NCBI RefSeq assembly: GCF_902167145.1
Contig: NC_050100.1
Span: forward strand, 214,266,081-214,330,080
From: Zea mays
Lineage: Eukaryota; Streptophyta; Magnoliopsida; Poales; Poaceae
Reading direction: 5' to 3'
Length of the DNA: 64,000 nucleotides
Shown here: positions 20,488-31,700 of the stretch, in pieces
Layout of the letters: the number at the start of each line of letters is the position of its first letter
Position numbering within the stretch: the first letter of the stretch is position 1
Notes under the pieces: generated by a model
The model's database searches: none
What the model was told of the DNA's origin: nothing
The model's input: the letters and a program-made list of their open reading frames with translations, nothing else
Made by a program: the position numbers and the translations under genes

Positions 20488-23067
20488 CTAATCATGTGGA
20501 TTCATTCTTATCTGATGGAAACCAGCCCTCAAATCTAATGTAGAAAACCAAGAAGCCCCATGTAACTCATCCAAAAACTCATCAATTACAGGCACCGGAA
20601 ACTTAGTCTTTACTGTGAGAGCATTAAGATGTCTGTAATCTACACAAAATCTGTAAGTTTGGTCCTTCTTTTTGACTAGTATCACTGAAGATGAAAAAGC
20701 ACTTTTACTTGGTTGTATAATGCCTGAATGCAGCATCTCAGCTACCTGGTTTTCAATTTCTGTTTTCAACGCAGGAGCATATCTGTAAGGCCTCATTTGC
20801 ACAGGTCGAGCCCCAGGTAACAATGGAATTTGATGATCACAGTCCCTGGTAGGAGGCATGCCTTTAGGTATCTCGAAAACTGAAGGAAATTGTTGGATTA
20901 GGTCTTTTATAGCACCAGGTAAACTGTTCAAAATCACTTGCTCCTTGTCAGACAGTTCTAACATGTTGCACACTTGCACCACTGAATCCCGCAAGACTGA
21001 AGAAGACACGCCCTGGAGCATAACATAAACACCTTGCAATGGAATCATTAACCACTTCTGCAACCAGTGAACCATCATAGGACTATGTGCCTCAAGCCAA
21101 TCCATGCCAATAATCAAATCATATGTAGACAGAGGTAACACTTTCAGGGTAGAAGTAAAAGACACTCCTCCCAAGGACCACGAGGCATCCACTATTTCAG
21201 ATGAACAACAAATCTGAGAACCATTGGCTACCTGAACTTTAACAGGTACGCTTAGTGGCACAACATCAGACCTGGTCGATGCAATAGTGGAACTGACAAA
21301 CGAATGTGAGCTGCCAGAGTCCAAAAGAGCCAATACATCAGTTCCTGCAATATGCCCCACAAATCTCATAGTACGAGGAGCCTTGGAGCCTTCAACTGCA
21401 GCCTGGGACAACAAAATAGAGTGGCATTCAGTGTAAACTTCTCCATCAGACAATGCAGTCTCCTCCTCTTCAGGCAGAGTCACTAACTGCCATAGTTCTT
21501 CCACCATTTGCAGCTGAACTGTATCAGCACATTTATGACCCTTGGTATATTGCAGTCCACATTTATAGCATAATCCCTGTGCCTTGCGATAAGCATATAA
21601 GGATGTCAAACGGGTGTCGTTGGAGGCACTTGTAGATGGAGCCCCCGACTTCTTGTCGTCCAACTTTCCCGGATAAGAAGACTTATAATCTTTGGCTGTT
21701 GGTTGTTGAGACTGAAATGTCGAACCAAATGAAGAAGGCGTGAAACTTGTAGGTCCTCTGCGGTGGTCGCGCTTTCGCATTAGCTCTCCCGCCTCTTCCT
21801 GCAATTGAGCCAAAACAGCGGCAGTATCGAAATCTTTGGGGCGCTGAAGCATGACTACCGCCTTAATGTCATCTCTAAGTCCATCCACAAATTTCATCAT
21901 GTAATATAAGGGGTCAGACATGTACTGATAGGCATTAAGATGATCCACTAATTGGGAAAACTCATCAATATACACCGCCACTGAACTAGTCTGCCTGATG
22001 TGAAACAACTGTCGAAGCAACGACTGGTGTTGGTTTTTTGCAAATCTCTCCTGGATCAAAGCACAGAACCCCTCCCACGACATGTGGTGGATCTGGTGTT
22101 GCACTGATTGCAACCACCTTGCTGCTGGACCCAAAAACTGCATGGTAGCTACCTGGACCCAAACAGTATAGTCGACTTCATACATACGAAAATACGCCTC
22201 ACAGCGAGACTGCCATAACTTGGGGTTTTCGCCATCAAACGATGGGACATGCATCTTCGGCAAATTGCCTAATGCCTTACTAAGCAAGGACCCCTGGTCC
22301 TGATGGTACAAGCCAGGATGTATATGTTGTTGATCCGGAAAAGAAGTATGACCCCCAAACCCATCGCGCGACTGAAACTGAAACTGAGGGCAAGGAAACT
22401 GAGCAGACTCATGCATACCATTGTTCGGGAGATGGTGGGGAGGGAATCCCCAACCAAACTCCCGAGGTTGAGGATGAACGTGGTGCCGCTCTGGGCCGTC
22501 GGCGTAAGACGTGGAAGCAGTTGGGCGCTTCATCGCCGACTCATACTGACCAAGGATTCCGGCATGGGGCGCCTGTTCCTCAACCATATTGCGCTCCATC
22601 AACCGGGAGACCTTGAGGAGCTCTGTCTTCACATCATCGACCGAAGATTTGATAGCTTCCACGGATCCTTCCATCCGAGGTCGCCACGCCTCGTGGACAG
22701 ATGCGGCGTTCTCCAGCGCCGCCACTCGGGCAGTAGCGTTGGCTGCAACGGCGTCGATGCGGTCGAGCGCCACCGCCTGCAGCTCTGCTACCTGGGCGTC
22801 GAGCTGTGCCCAGAGATCCCTTCCGAGATCGGCGCGAGGAAGCACACCCTCCACTCCTTCAAACTTCGAGGCTAGGGATGCGACGTCTTCGGTGTTCTTA
22901 GCCACCGTAGACTCCAACTGCTGCCAGCGCCTGTCGGTCGATTCGAGCCGGTCGCACAGCTGCTGCAGCAACTTGGATTGCGTAGCCAGCGTCTTTGATT
23001 GGGACTCAATCGATTTGGACTGGGCTGCAATCGCCGCTGCGACGGCTGGGTCAGAAGCACCTGCCAT
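20488..23067 (-). pseudogene. Reina-like gag, protease and N-terminal RT (ends at premature TAG)
   Basis: Starts at the ATG at 23067 (MAGASDP), 45 bp from the primer site. A helical N-terminus is followed by a gag core around residues 290-390 (LWQSRCEAYFRMYEV), a CCHC knuckle near 499 (CYKCGLQYTKGHKC), an aspartic protease motif near 579 (ALLDSGSSHSF) and RT from about 755 (RFCVDYRHLN, FSTLDLRAGFHQIRM). A TAG at 20488-20490 interrupts the RT just after NPHD; no frameshift is needed to continue. It is either a single nonsense mutation or, less likely, a programmed readthrough site. Confidence 0.88.
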
Positions 23068-23111
23068 CTTTGAGCGCCTGGTGTAGTGCAGCGTCGTCGC
23101 CAGGACCACCA

Positions 23112-23122
23112 ATCTGATACCA
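23112..23122 (-). promoter_or_regulatory. Primer-binding site of the Reina-like element
   Basis: TGGTATCAGAT on the minus strand, two bases inside the 5' LTR, consistent with initiator tRNA-Met. Confidence 0.85.
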
Positions 23123-23124
23123 AT

Positions 23125-23421
23125 TGTCAGCGTTCTTACTAGAGGAAGAACACTGAACGGAGATTACAGACAAGAAGAGACGAAGAAGGAGGATTGAGCG
23201 TGAGCTTTGGTATTCTGTTATTTCCAAAACTGAATGTCTTTTCCCTCAACTCTCCTATTTATTCTATTACAACCACTATTTAATACGGGCCTTAACGAAT
23301 CCATTCGGCACCAGAAATTCTGGAGCTGGGCTTCCTAGTGCGTCGGCCCACCACCCTGTCTTGTGGCCCTTCCAGCGTTGTCTCCCCTGCTCCATCTTCA
23401 GCCATTCCAGGAGAGCTGACA
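23125..23421 (-). repeat. 5' LTR of the Reina-like element
   Basis: 297 bp, one base different from 5550-5846. Followed by the CGGAT duplication at 23422-23426. Confidence 0.95.
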
Positions 23422-24420
23422 CGGATCCATCGCTAAAATGAATAGGAAGGGAGAAAGAGGGTCCCCTTGCCGAACCCCACGTCTGTGTTTGATTGCCTTT
23501 GAACGTTGCCCATTTAAAATTATTCTTGAGGAGGACGATCCCAGGATTTCAGCTACCCAATTGCGCCAATTCTGGGAGAACCCACAGGCCCTTAACACAT
23601 CCAAGAGATATGCCCAATTCAGGGTGTCGAAAGCTTTAGAGATGTCAAGCTTGACAAAAAGAGCTGGATTACCTTTTTTATGCAGCTTCATGATCACCCT
23701 CTGCACGTATAGAAAGTTGTCATGGATTGACCGGTTCTGGATGAAGGCGTTCTGAGCGTTGGAAATAATTTCATTCATTCTTGGCGCAAGCCTATTTGCC
23801 ATGATTTTTGTTATAATTTTCATGAAGCTATTGATCAGGCTTAACGGCCTAAACCTATCAATTCTGTCAGCATTTTCCCCCTTGGGTATGAGGATGATGT
23901 TTGCTTCGTTGACCAAATGCAGGCTTTTGGATCTATGATGGAAAAAATCATTTATTGCCATGTAGAGATCGTTTTTGATCAACTCAAAGCAGCATTTGTA
24001 GAACTGTCCAATGAACCCATCCGGCCCGGGAGCCTTTTCAGATTGAAGCCTCATGACCACGTCCTTAATTTTATTATCATCAATCAAGTTGTCCAGCTCA
24101 GCTAGCTCAAAAGGAGCATACCCCAGATGGTCCCAACAAACAGCACTGCTCCTCCTTCCTGTCATGCCTAGAATCTGACCGAAGTGATGTTGTACCTCGT
24201 TCATTTTGTCTTCCTGGCTCATTAACAGCATGTCATCTCGAGTTAGCGATCTGATTAAATTTTTCCTTCTTCTATTATTGGCCGCTAAGTGAAAGAACTT
24301 AGTGTTAGCATCGCCCAATCGCATCCAAGTAAGTCTGGAATGTTGTCTTGCTCGTGACCTCTGAGCGGAGGCAATATCCAGAATCTTGATTTTAAGGGTC
24401 CTCCTGAATTCCATAGTTTG
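23422..24420 (-). pseudogene. L1-type LINE, RT N-terminal half
   Basis: Minus-strand open frame with plant L1 signatures: TWMRLGDANTKFFHL, SEKAPGPDGFIGQFYK, FRPLSLINSFMKIITK, FVKLDISKAFDTLNW and GVRQGDPLSPFLFIL. It continues in frame at 5549-4018 once the Reina-like insertion is removed. The similarity ends near 24420, so this copy is 5'-truncated and lacks an endonuclease. No stop was found in either half, so the LINE was intact over this part when it was hit. Confidence 0.88.
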
Positions 24421-25250
24421 AATATACGTCGGCTGGTTTGACCAATTCAAATCAATTTGAATTTGAACCGGTTTATCGGCAGAAAACCGGGAAAAAACGG
24501 CGAAAACCATAAACTTTAGTTCTCATGCAATAAACAATCAGCGAACTTCGCAATACTCAAATACAAGTTCTTTTACAACTCTCCAACGAGCCAACGACAC
24601 ATAGGTCGACTTGTTTTCAATACTCACATATTCAGATCGAGTCATAGTGATAGTACTTAGGCATGTTGGAGGTATCGTGATATTGTTCCAATCCGTTATA
24701 GTGATAGGTCTATAAAAAAATGAAATACATTAGCAAGAAAATAAGAACGGCAAACAAATACTTATTCACAAAGCAAAAAAATATATACCGATATGTGTGT
24801 TTGGTGTTTGTGTATTGCATGTGCACCTCACCAAGTGTTGAACTATTCTCCTGATTAGCAAATCTTAGGAACACATACAGAAGAATTGGAGCTAAGGGTT
24901 CTAGATCGTGTCTTGTCCAGACGGATACTTATTAGAAGAACTGAAGCTACTTGATCCACGGATTTCATCTTGGTCAAAAAATGAAACCGAAATTAACCAC
25001 TAAATACCTAAACTTGACTTGAGCTACGAGTTTCAGCTTCACATATAGCATATAACATTTGGCATTAAACGTGACATTAAATCCGGTTTTCCGGCAAAAA
25101 TTGACGGTTTACCAGTCTAAAATAACGGTTTACCGATTATTTTCGGTTTTTACAAAATTTTATATTTTTTTGAATTTAGAACGAATTTAAAAAAACCGGT
25201 GTTTAAGTGAAACCGTACCCCGCCGGTTTTAGTAAACCTCGGCGGGCAGT
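24421..25250. other. AT-rich segment with AACCGG-type repeats near both ends, possible hAT-like element
   Basis: Short motifs such as AACCGGTTTA, AAAACCGG and ACGGTTTACC cluster at 24460-24510 and again at 25080-25245, with AT-rich DNA and no ORF between. Subterminal clusters of this sort are common in hAT elements. I could not define terminal inverted repeats or an 8-bp duplication, so the class is a guess. Confidence 0.3.
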
Positions 25251-25590
25251 GGCTCCTGGGTCCCGAATCCCGACGCCGTGGTGACGCACCGCCGCGTCAC
25301 CGGTAGGAGGCAGGGCCGCAGGGGCTCGCTCAGGGCAGCTATCGACTTGATGGGTCATCCACAGGCGAGGTAACGAGGGGAGGCGCCGATGGCTAGCCGA
25401 CGACGTGTAGGCACGCGGCGGCCAGAATGTGGGATGGGATTGGGATGGAAGCTAGGGTTTGGTGAGAGCGGTCCACATTTCACAAGCGGGAGTGTGGACG
25501 AGACGAGCTTCATGTGGGCACGTGTCGGAAGGAGTGTCGCCAAATTCCCGTGAAGCACGGGGAGGAGGTGAAACCCGAGCTGAGCGGGTT
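25251..25590. other. GC-rich spacer downstream of the NAT gene
   Basis: GC-rich, with short ORFs on both strands and no recognisable domain. It abuts the presumed 3' UTR of the NAT gene (about 25590-25710 on the minus strand, where an AT-rich stretch with ATATTAAAA could serve polyadenylation). Confidence 0.4.
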
Positions 25591-25710
25591 TTAATATACA
25601 GTAATTTTTTCATGTACCGAGAAAATCCAGATCACGGTGCCACCGCCGGAGAACAGGGGGTGGGCAGTTCCAGAGTAACAAGAGCATCTCACATTAACCA
25701 CAGCAAAAGC

Positions 25711-28700
25711 TCAGACCGATGGGAAGAACTTATTCAGATTGAATGGCAGGGAATAGAACTCCTCGCTTCTTGTATCGGTCCTGTACGACCGGAATTTGTC
25801 CCACCAATGGTAGCCTCGGTCTCTCCTGACTGAAGCTTCATGCCTGTCAATAGTGTTGTCCAGCAAATATGCCACGAAGCCAGCAACAAACGCCTTGGAC
25901 GAGAATATCACATTCACTATATCGTTGAACTGTACGATTGAACAAGACAACCGATGTGAGTACTTTATTTATCTTTCCACAGAATTGTAAGATTTCACGG
26001 AAAAAAAGAACAAATGTTACATACCCATCTTGAATGTGTGTGAACAGGACCATAACCAGCAATAGATGTGTACTCATTGAAGTATTGAGGAACAGAAAGG
26101 CCCATGAAAACTGAGAACCCAAGGATGAACTTGGTCCTAAAGGTGTTGAGGTTACAGAACTGAAGGAAGCCGATCCCAGCAGAACCTGTTGACAAATTAC
26201 CAACACAGTTCATTACATTACACATATCTGATGCATCAATCGTCATAGTTTGAACTAATAGAACAAACACAAGTAGGTTCAAGGTCTTCACTCACCGGCA
26301 TAAGCAAAGAAGATACAATACATAGCTGCAAAGATGGGTGCAGGAATTGAGGCGAACACAGCTCCGAATTTCCCTGGGTAGTCAAAATGACCCATGATTA
26401 TTACAGAAAACATAAGTATTCACAATCTGAGATGACCGGAGCATGAAAAATTACAATGCAGATGCTAGGCAATTTCCATTGAAAACCAAGTTCAGCAATG
26501 AAGTACTGTAAACATCGTTGTAGTGAGCCGCAAATAGATGAGAGAAATAGCATAACTATACAACACACTCAAAACAGTTCCACTAAATTCTTCTTTGGAT
26601 AATACTGAATAAATTAGTACTAAAAACTGTTTCTTATATTTACTATTATGGATGCCCATTCTAGCACATGCTCAGAGCCTCAAATTCACAATTATATCGA
26701 TTGGCAAGGAAAAAGGCCTTGCAAGCAATAGCAATGGTCCCGTTGAACGCATTCAAAGAAAATATTTAACCGCAGAATTTCAACTTTGGGGCCTTGGAAG
26801 TCAAGTAGGGGGTGAAGTTAGGAAAATGGGTAATGCTTGTTTCTGAGCATCCGTGTATTGATGCCCATCATGTACAGCCTCTCAACCTGATTATCCCCTC
26901 CCAAATTGATGCTCCAGCAGATTAATTCTTCCTCCTGCTGCTCGGGGAAATCGCCATCACCCCCAGGGTCCGTCATTCTTCTTTGTGCAGTGCAAGTCAC
27001 AAACTCTCACTGGCTCCTTGATCTCTGCAGCACACAGAGAAGTCACAGCACAGCAAGCCATGTGCTGCTGGAGGGCGAGATAGAGACCGCCTGAATCAGG
27101 AGGCTACGGGATTTAGGGTTAGGGTCTTAGGGATTTGGGCTCTGGTTCTTGGGGGAGGGCTCCATGTCCAGCAGGCTTAGAGGGATGGCCTGCAGCCGCA
27201 GTAGGCATAGCAGCAAACAACTCTGGCCAGGGTGGAGTGTGGTGTGAAGGCAAGAGTTGGCTGGCAAGGCAGCAAAGGTGCCACTGGCCAGGGTGGCAGT
27301 TGATTTCGAGGTGGCAGCACGGCCGAGTGCCGGGGTGAGGTTGTGTTGTTGGCTGCAAAAGAGTCAAGCTTGAAGGAGGCGGTGGAGGGCACCATGGTAG
27401 TCACAATGGAAGGAAGAAGATGAACAAAGTGGGAAAAAATGACGGTAAGCTATTTTTTTTTTGTAGTGTGCATGCGCATGCAGTCTTGTGAAAAATACTC
27501 GCCACAGTTCACTACTGCCAGATAAGTATCACTTATAGACAGACCTGGTTCTAGACTGCATGAGTCCGAGTTTCACTTCAAACTTCAAAATGAACACAAT
27601 CAATCAGTCCATGTAGTATATTGTATGCACCACCAACAACAACATTAACCACCTCAGTAAGGTAAGGTAAGAGTGCTATGAGGTAAGTACTACTTGTCGG
27701 GGGGCTACAATTAGGGATACCCAAATTACCCCCTAACAAACGCACTCAGAGATAAGGACTAAACTCCCGAGGGGTGGCAGTCGAGCCACCTATAAAAGCC
27801 GAGGCATCCCCTCGAGCGGCTCTCCGCCTTGCCCGAGGACGACACCACTCACTCCGTCCCGCCCGAGGTCGCCTCAGCCTAGTCCGTCTCGCCCGAGTCG
27901 ATCTTGTGCAGATAAGACAAGGGCGCTCGGAAACAGGCAGGAAACAGGCGCATTTAATGCGTGTGCCAAACCGCGCCGTGGCAGCGGAGCACAGTGGTGA
28001 ATAAGACAGCGATCACGTCTAAGCGTAGCAGTATGATTACGCCTATGCCAAACAGTGCGCGCACGCCGCTTGGCACCCTCTGATGGGACGCCTAAATACG
28101 ACAAGCCGAGCGGACGAATCTTCGGGGACTCCGCCTCGCCCGACCCAAGCTCAGCCCTCGGACAAGGTCTCCGCCTCGCCCGAGCTCGGCCTCAGCCAAC
28201 GACACGAATCCCGCAGACAGCCACTCCGCCCGACTATAGCGTGCGTCGAGAGATGGCTCGGCTAGCGCCTCGGGAAGACTTCTTCGGGAAGACTTCTGCA
28301 TCAACTAAACAAAGGCTCTTATCTCGATGAAGAGAATCTCGACGTCATCGCGCGCCAGGACGATGACGTACCCCGTAAGCGGCCCTTGGCCCATATCCCA
28401 ACGCTGTTACAACCACTACGGCGTGGGAGACCTCTCCCTCGGGAGCTCGGGCGTACGGACGACCCCTTGGCCTCGACTCTCTACGAGAAGTCAGCAGACA
28501 CGAATCTACTGCACGGTCCGCCGTCACATCAGGCGCCAGGGCATCTCTCCTTCGAATACAAGACCCGGCTTCACCAAGGGCACTCCCCTGGGCGTATAAA
28601 TAGGGCAGGGGACCCTCCACGAACGGGGGATCGATCGACATCTACGCGGAGCGACACCCATAGACGAGTTCTTGCTTTCTCACTTTGTCTTAGATTTTGG

Positions 28701-31700
28701 TACTTGCCTCAATCATCTCTAGGGACCTGGGGACTTCCCCTCTCCTGCTGTGCTTGTAAACCCCTACTTCAGGCACCAAGGTGTGAGTAATATAAGCCTC
28801 ATCCCCTCTGCTGGAAGTAGGGCCACAAGTAGTCCGAACCAGAATAATCGCTTGTGTCATCTCGCACACCACCTAGAGCCGGCCATGCGGCACATTTACT
28901 GGTTGGTTAAGGACCCGCGGTCCAAACACAGACACTACTAAAGGAGGCTTATGGGTCAAACAAAACTAGGCCAATTTTGAAGGTGAAGCAACATATCTGG
29001 TGCAAACCAACCTCTGTGTGCAACCGTGCAAACTTCTAATCTAGGCCACATAATGTTGATCCAAGGGGCGCAGGGGATTGGGTAATTTTGCACTTAACCA
29101 CCCGCTCCTAATCATACTTTTGCAAATCCCCCCCTCCCACTCTCTCCTGCACCCCCTTGCATCAACATCATGTGGCCTAGATTATAAGTTTGCACAATTG
29201 CACACAGAGGTTGGTTTGCACCCTTTGAAGTTCCATCATCCATGTTAGGCTCAAATTTGCTATCTCAAAGATCTATCAAAGAATCAAATACTAGTCCCAT
29301 GACAATTAAACTTACCGAGAATAGAAAAGAATATCATGAAACCAGCTGATATCTGCACTACCCTTCGGCTACCAACGCGTGTCAAAGCTAGCAAACCAGC
29401 ATTTTCACTGCAGTTAAGGAAACAATTGGCATATCAAGCCGAATTAGATCTATTCCTTGAAGAGAAGACCTGTATTAAAATTTAAAATACAAATGAGATA
29501 TGTTCCTTAAAAATCTACTGCCCGGTGCTTACACTGATACAGAAGACCCATTTCCAGTCCCAAATAGCCCATCCAGAAGAATACCGATGCCCTAAACCAA
29601 GAACAGATATATGCTCTAAGTTAACTAAAATATGCAATTACCCAGTAAAACCTGAACATGTGGTAGATGAAAAATAGCATGTACCTGCCAGCCAATACCA
29701 CGGCTAAGAACAGAGGGTGGGATTGGTGTAGCACTAGCATACCTAGAGACAGCAATGAAGGCCCCAGTGGACTACAAATACAATGGCTAGCCAGTTAGTG
29801 AGATCAATATTATGTCACCATACAAACCCACATATAGCAACAATGTGCTGATATTTGATTTTTTTCTAGAGCAGTGAGCCAAACCTCCACGAGAGCAACA
29901 AATGATGCTGCCATCATCGCGAAAGCTTCACCCGCATCAAAAGTTGGAGCACCCCACTGAAAAGGATATGGTACTCTTATCCTGCCATTTCATTTGAGGG
30001 AAACTTGGGAACTGATCATACATTTCGACAGCAAAGATGGTGACAAATGAACAATTGTATCTTCAGAACTGCAAACAGTACCAGGGTGCGCCACCAATTA
30101 ATCCAGAACGGTCAGTGCGGCAATGAAATTGAGTCTTTGGTGGTGCATTCCTGTATGCTCCTCCAACAGTGAGAAGATATGCATAGAGCCACACTATGGG
30201 GATAGTGAACAGGACAGCAAATCGATCGAAGATAGACTTCAGCATGTGAACAGCATGTGGCAGGTACTGCAAAAAATGGAACAGAAAGGAAAATGGTAGT
30301 TGGATGGCGAGAAAGTGTTAGATATCTAACTGGGCGCAACAAACAAATGCATAAAAATCCAATCATACCATTGTAAAGATCACAAGAAGGATGAGTTGAG
30401 GTAGACCAATCTCAACACATTTGGCGACCTGGGTAAGTTAGTATAAGCAAATATCCTTGTATGAATAGTGAATAGAAAACCAATTATCAAAACTTACCGA
30501 TGGAAATCCTAGCTCATACAGTCCAAATCCAACTAGTGCCACCAAAGGAGCAGCTGAAAGTGGACTCAGATACCTGAAACAAAACGAATATATACAAACA
30601 TACGAACTCAAGTGAGAAAGAGTAATGCTTCTTCTGCAAGATTCTTTCTTGCTTGAGTACCCCGGAGCAGATACTGAAATTAAAAATACAGTAACTAATC
30701 TGTTCATCTTCCTACCTGGCAACATTACGCCAAAGGCCACTGAAGCCAACTATAATCTGTAAGGCTGAAGCCACAATCAACGCACCTTGTGTCCCACGCA
30801 TGATGCGGAGAAATTTCTTCGGAATATAACAAGCACATCATCAGGTCCAGGTGTACACAACTAAGTGAGATCAGAAAAATGGGAGATGGTGGTACTTCCG
30901 ACATACAATATGTGGATTAGGTTCATTAGCATAACGTCCAGCAAGGATGATCGAAATGGTAGGCAGAACAAAGGTGTATGACCCGCCGATCACTGCAGGC
31001 AACATGGTACCAAAGAAACTCTGCAGGAGGGTGTTGATACCTGCAACGAACAGCAATGTCTGGATAACCACTGCTTTGTCCTCCTACCACAAGGAACAGT
31101 AGGAATTAGATTGATAGCTTAGAACCATGTAACCAACAAAATATGAATAGTGAAATTTCAAATCTCACATTGTTTCCTCCCATTTGTGGAACAAGTGCAG
31201 TTGGTATGATCACAGTGGTACCAAGCATGACCAGATAATGTTGGAACCCAAGAAGAACGGCTTCAGCTGCATTTAAGGACATTCCCATAGAACCAAGTTA
31301 GAGCGGAAAGTCCGCCGCTAGTCAACGAAGATTTTTTTAGTAGACAGTATCATATGCATACCATGGTCAACTATATTAGAAAAAAGATGGAGCTAATCCA
31401 AGACAAACACACAAAATCAAGTTTGAAGTGATAAATTCGGTTCATCAATCCTATCCTCAAATGCAGATGATCCAAAATTGGGATGTTTTTCTCCTTTTAA
31501 CATCATAACTTCCTCGCAAACGCATTGAATTCCAATGCACAACAAATGGATCATTTTCCCCTAAATATGCTGATGTCATTCACACTCCCTCCATCCATGA
31601 GTCAAACTCAACCAGTAGGTGCAAAATCCCATTCAGGTCATATGCAATTCAATGAACTAAACCCAAAATTTATTTTGTAGCCCTCTGCTGTAAAACATTT

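Larger units (their letters stand above)
5550..23421 (-). mobile_element. Ty3/Gypsy chromovirus, Reina-like, interrupted by a nested element
   Basis: Two 297-bp LTRs (5550-5846 and 23125-23421) differ at one visible base (G at 5708, A in the other copy). They are flanked by a CGGAT duplication. Without the nested 7298-19525 insertion and one GGCAC copy the element is about 5.6 kb. It has one long gag-pol frame with protease, RT, RNase H, integrase and a C-terminal chromodomain-like segment in that order. Short LTRs plus a chromodomain suggest the Reina clade; the clade call is by layout. It inserted within the LINE RT gene. Confidence 0.9.

Noticed and set aside
20488..20490. Programmed stop-codon readthrough in the Reina-like pol
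   Set aside because: Not asserted: a single nonsense mutation explains the TAG, and no readthrough context was recognised.
22303..23086. Plus-strand ORFs of 165-190 codons
   Set aside because: Antisense to the Reina-like gag N-terminus; no independent support.
25459..25833. 124-codon plus-strand ORF at the NAT 3' end
   Set aside because: Antisense to the last NAT exon and UTR; no supporting motif.
27104..27125. TTTAGGGTTAGGG, telomere-like motif in intron 11
   Set aside because: Barely one plant telomere unit; chance occurrence.
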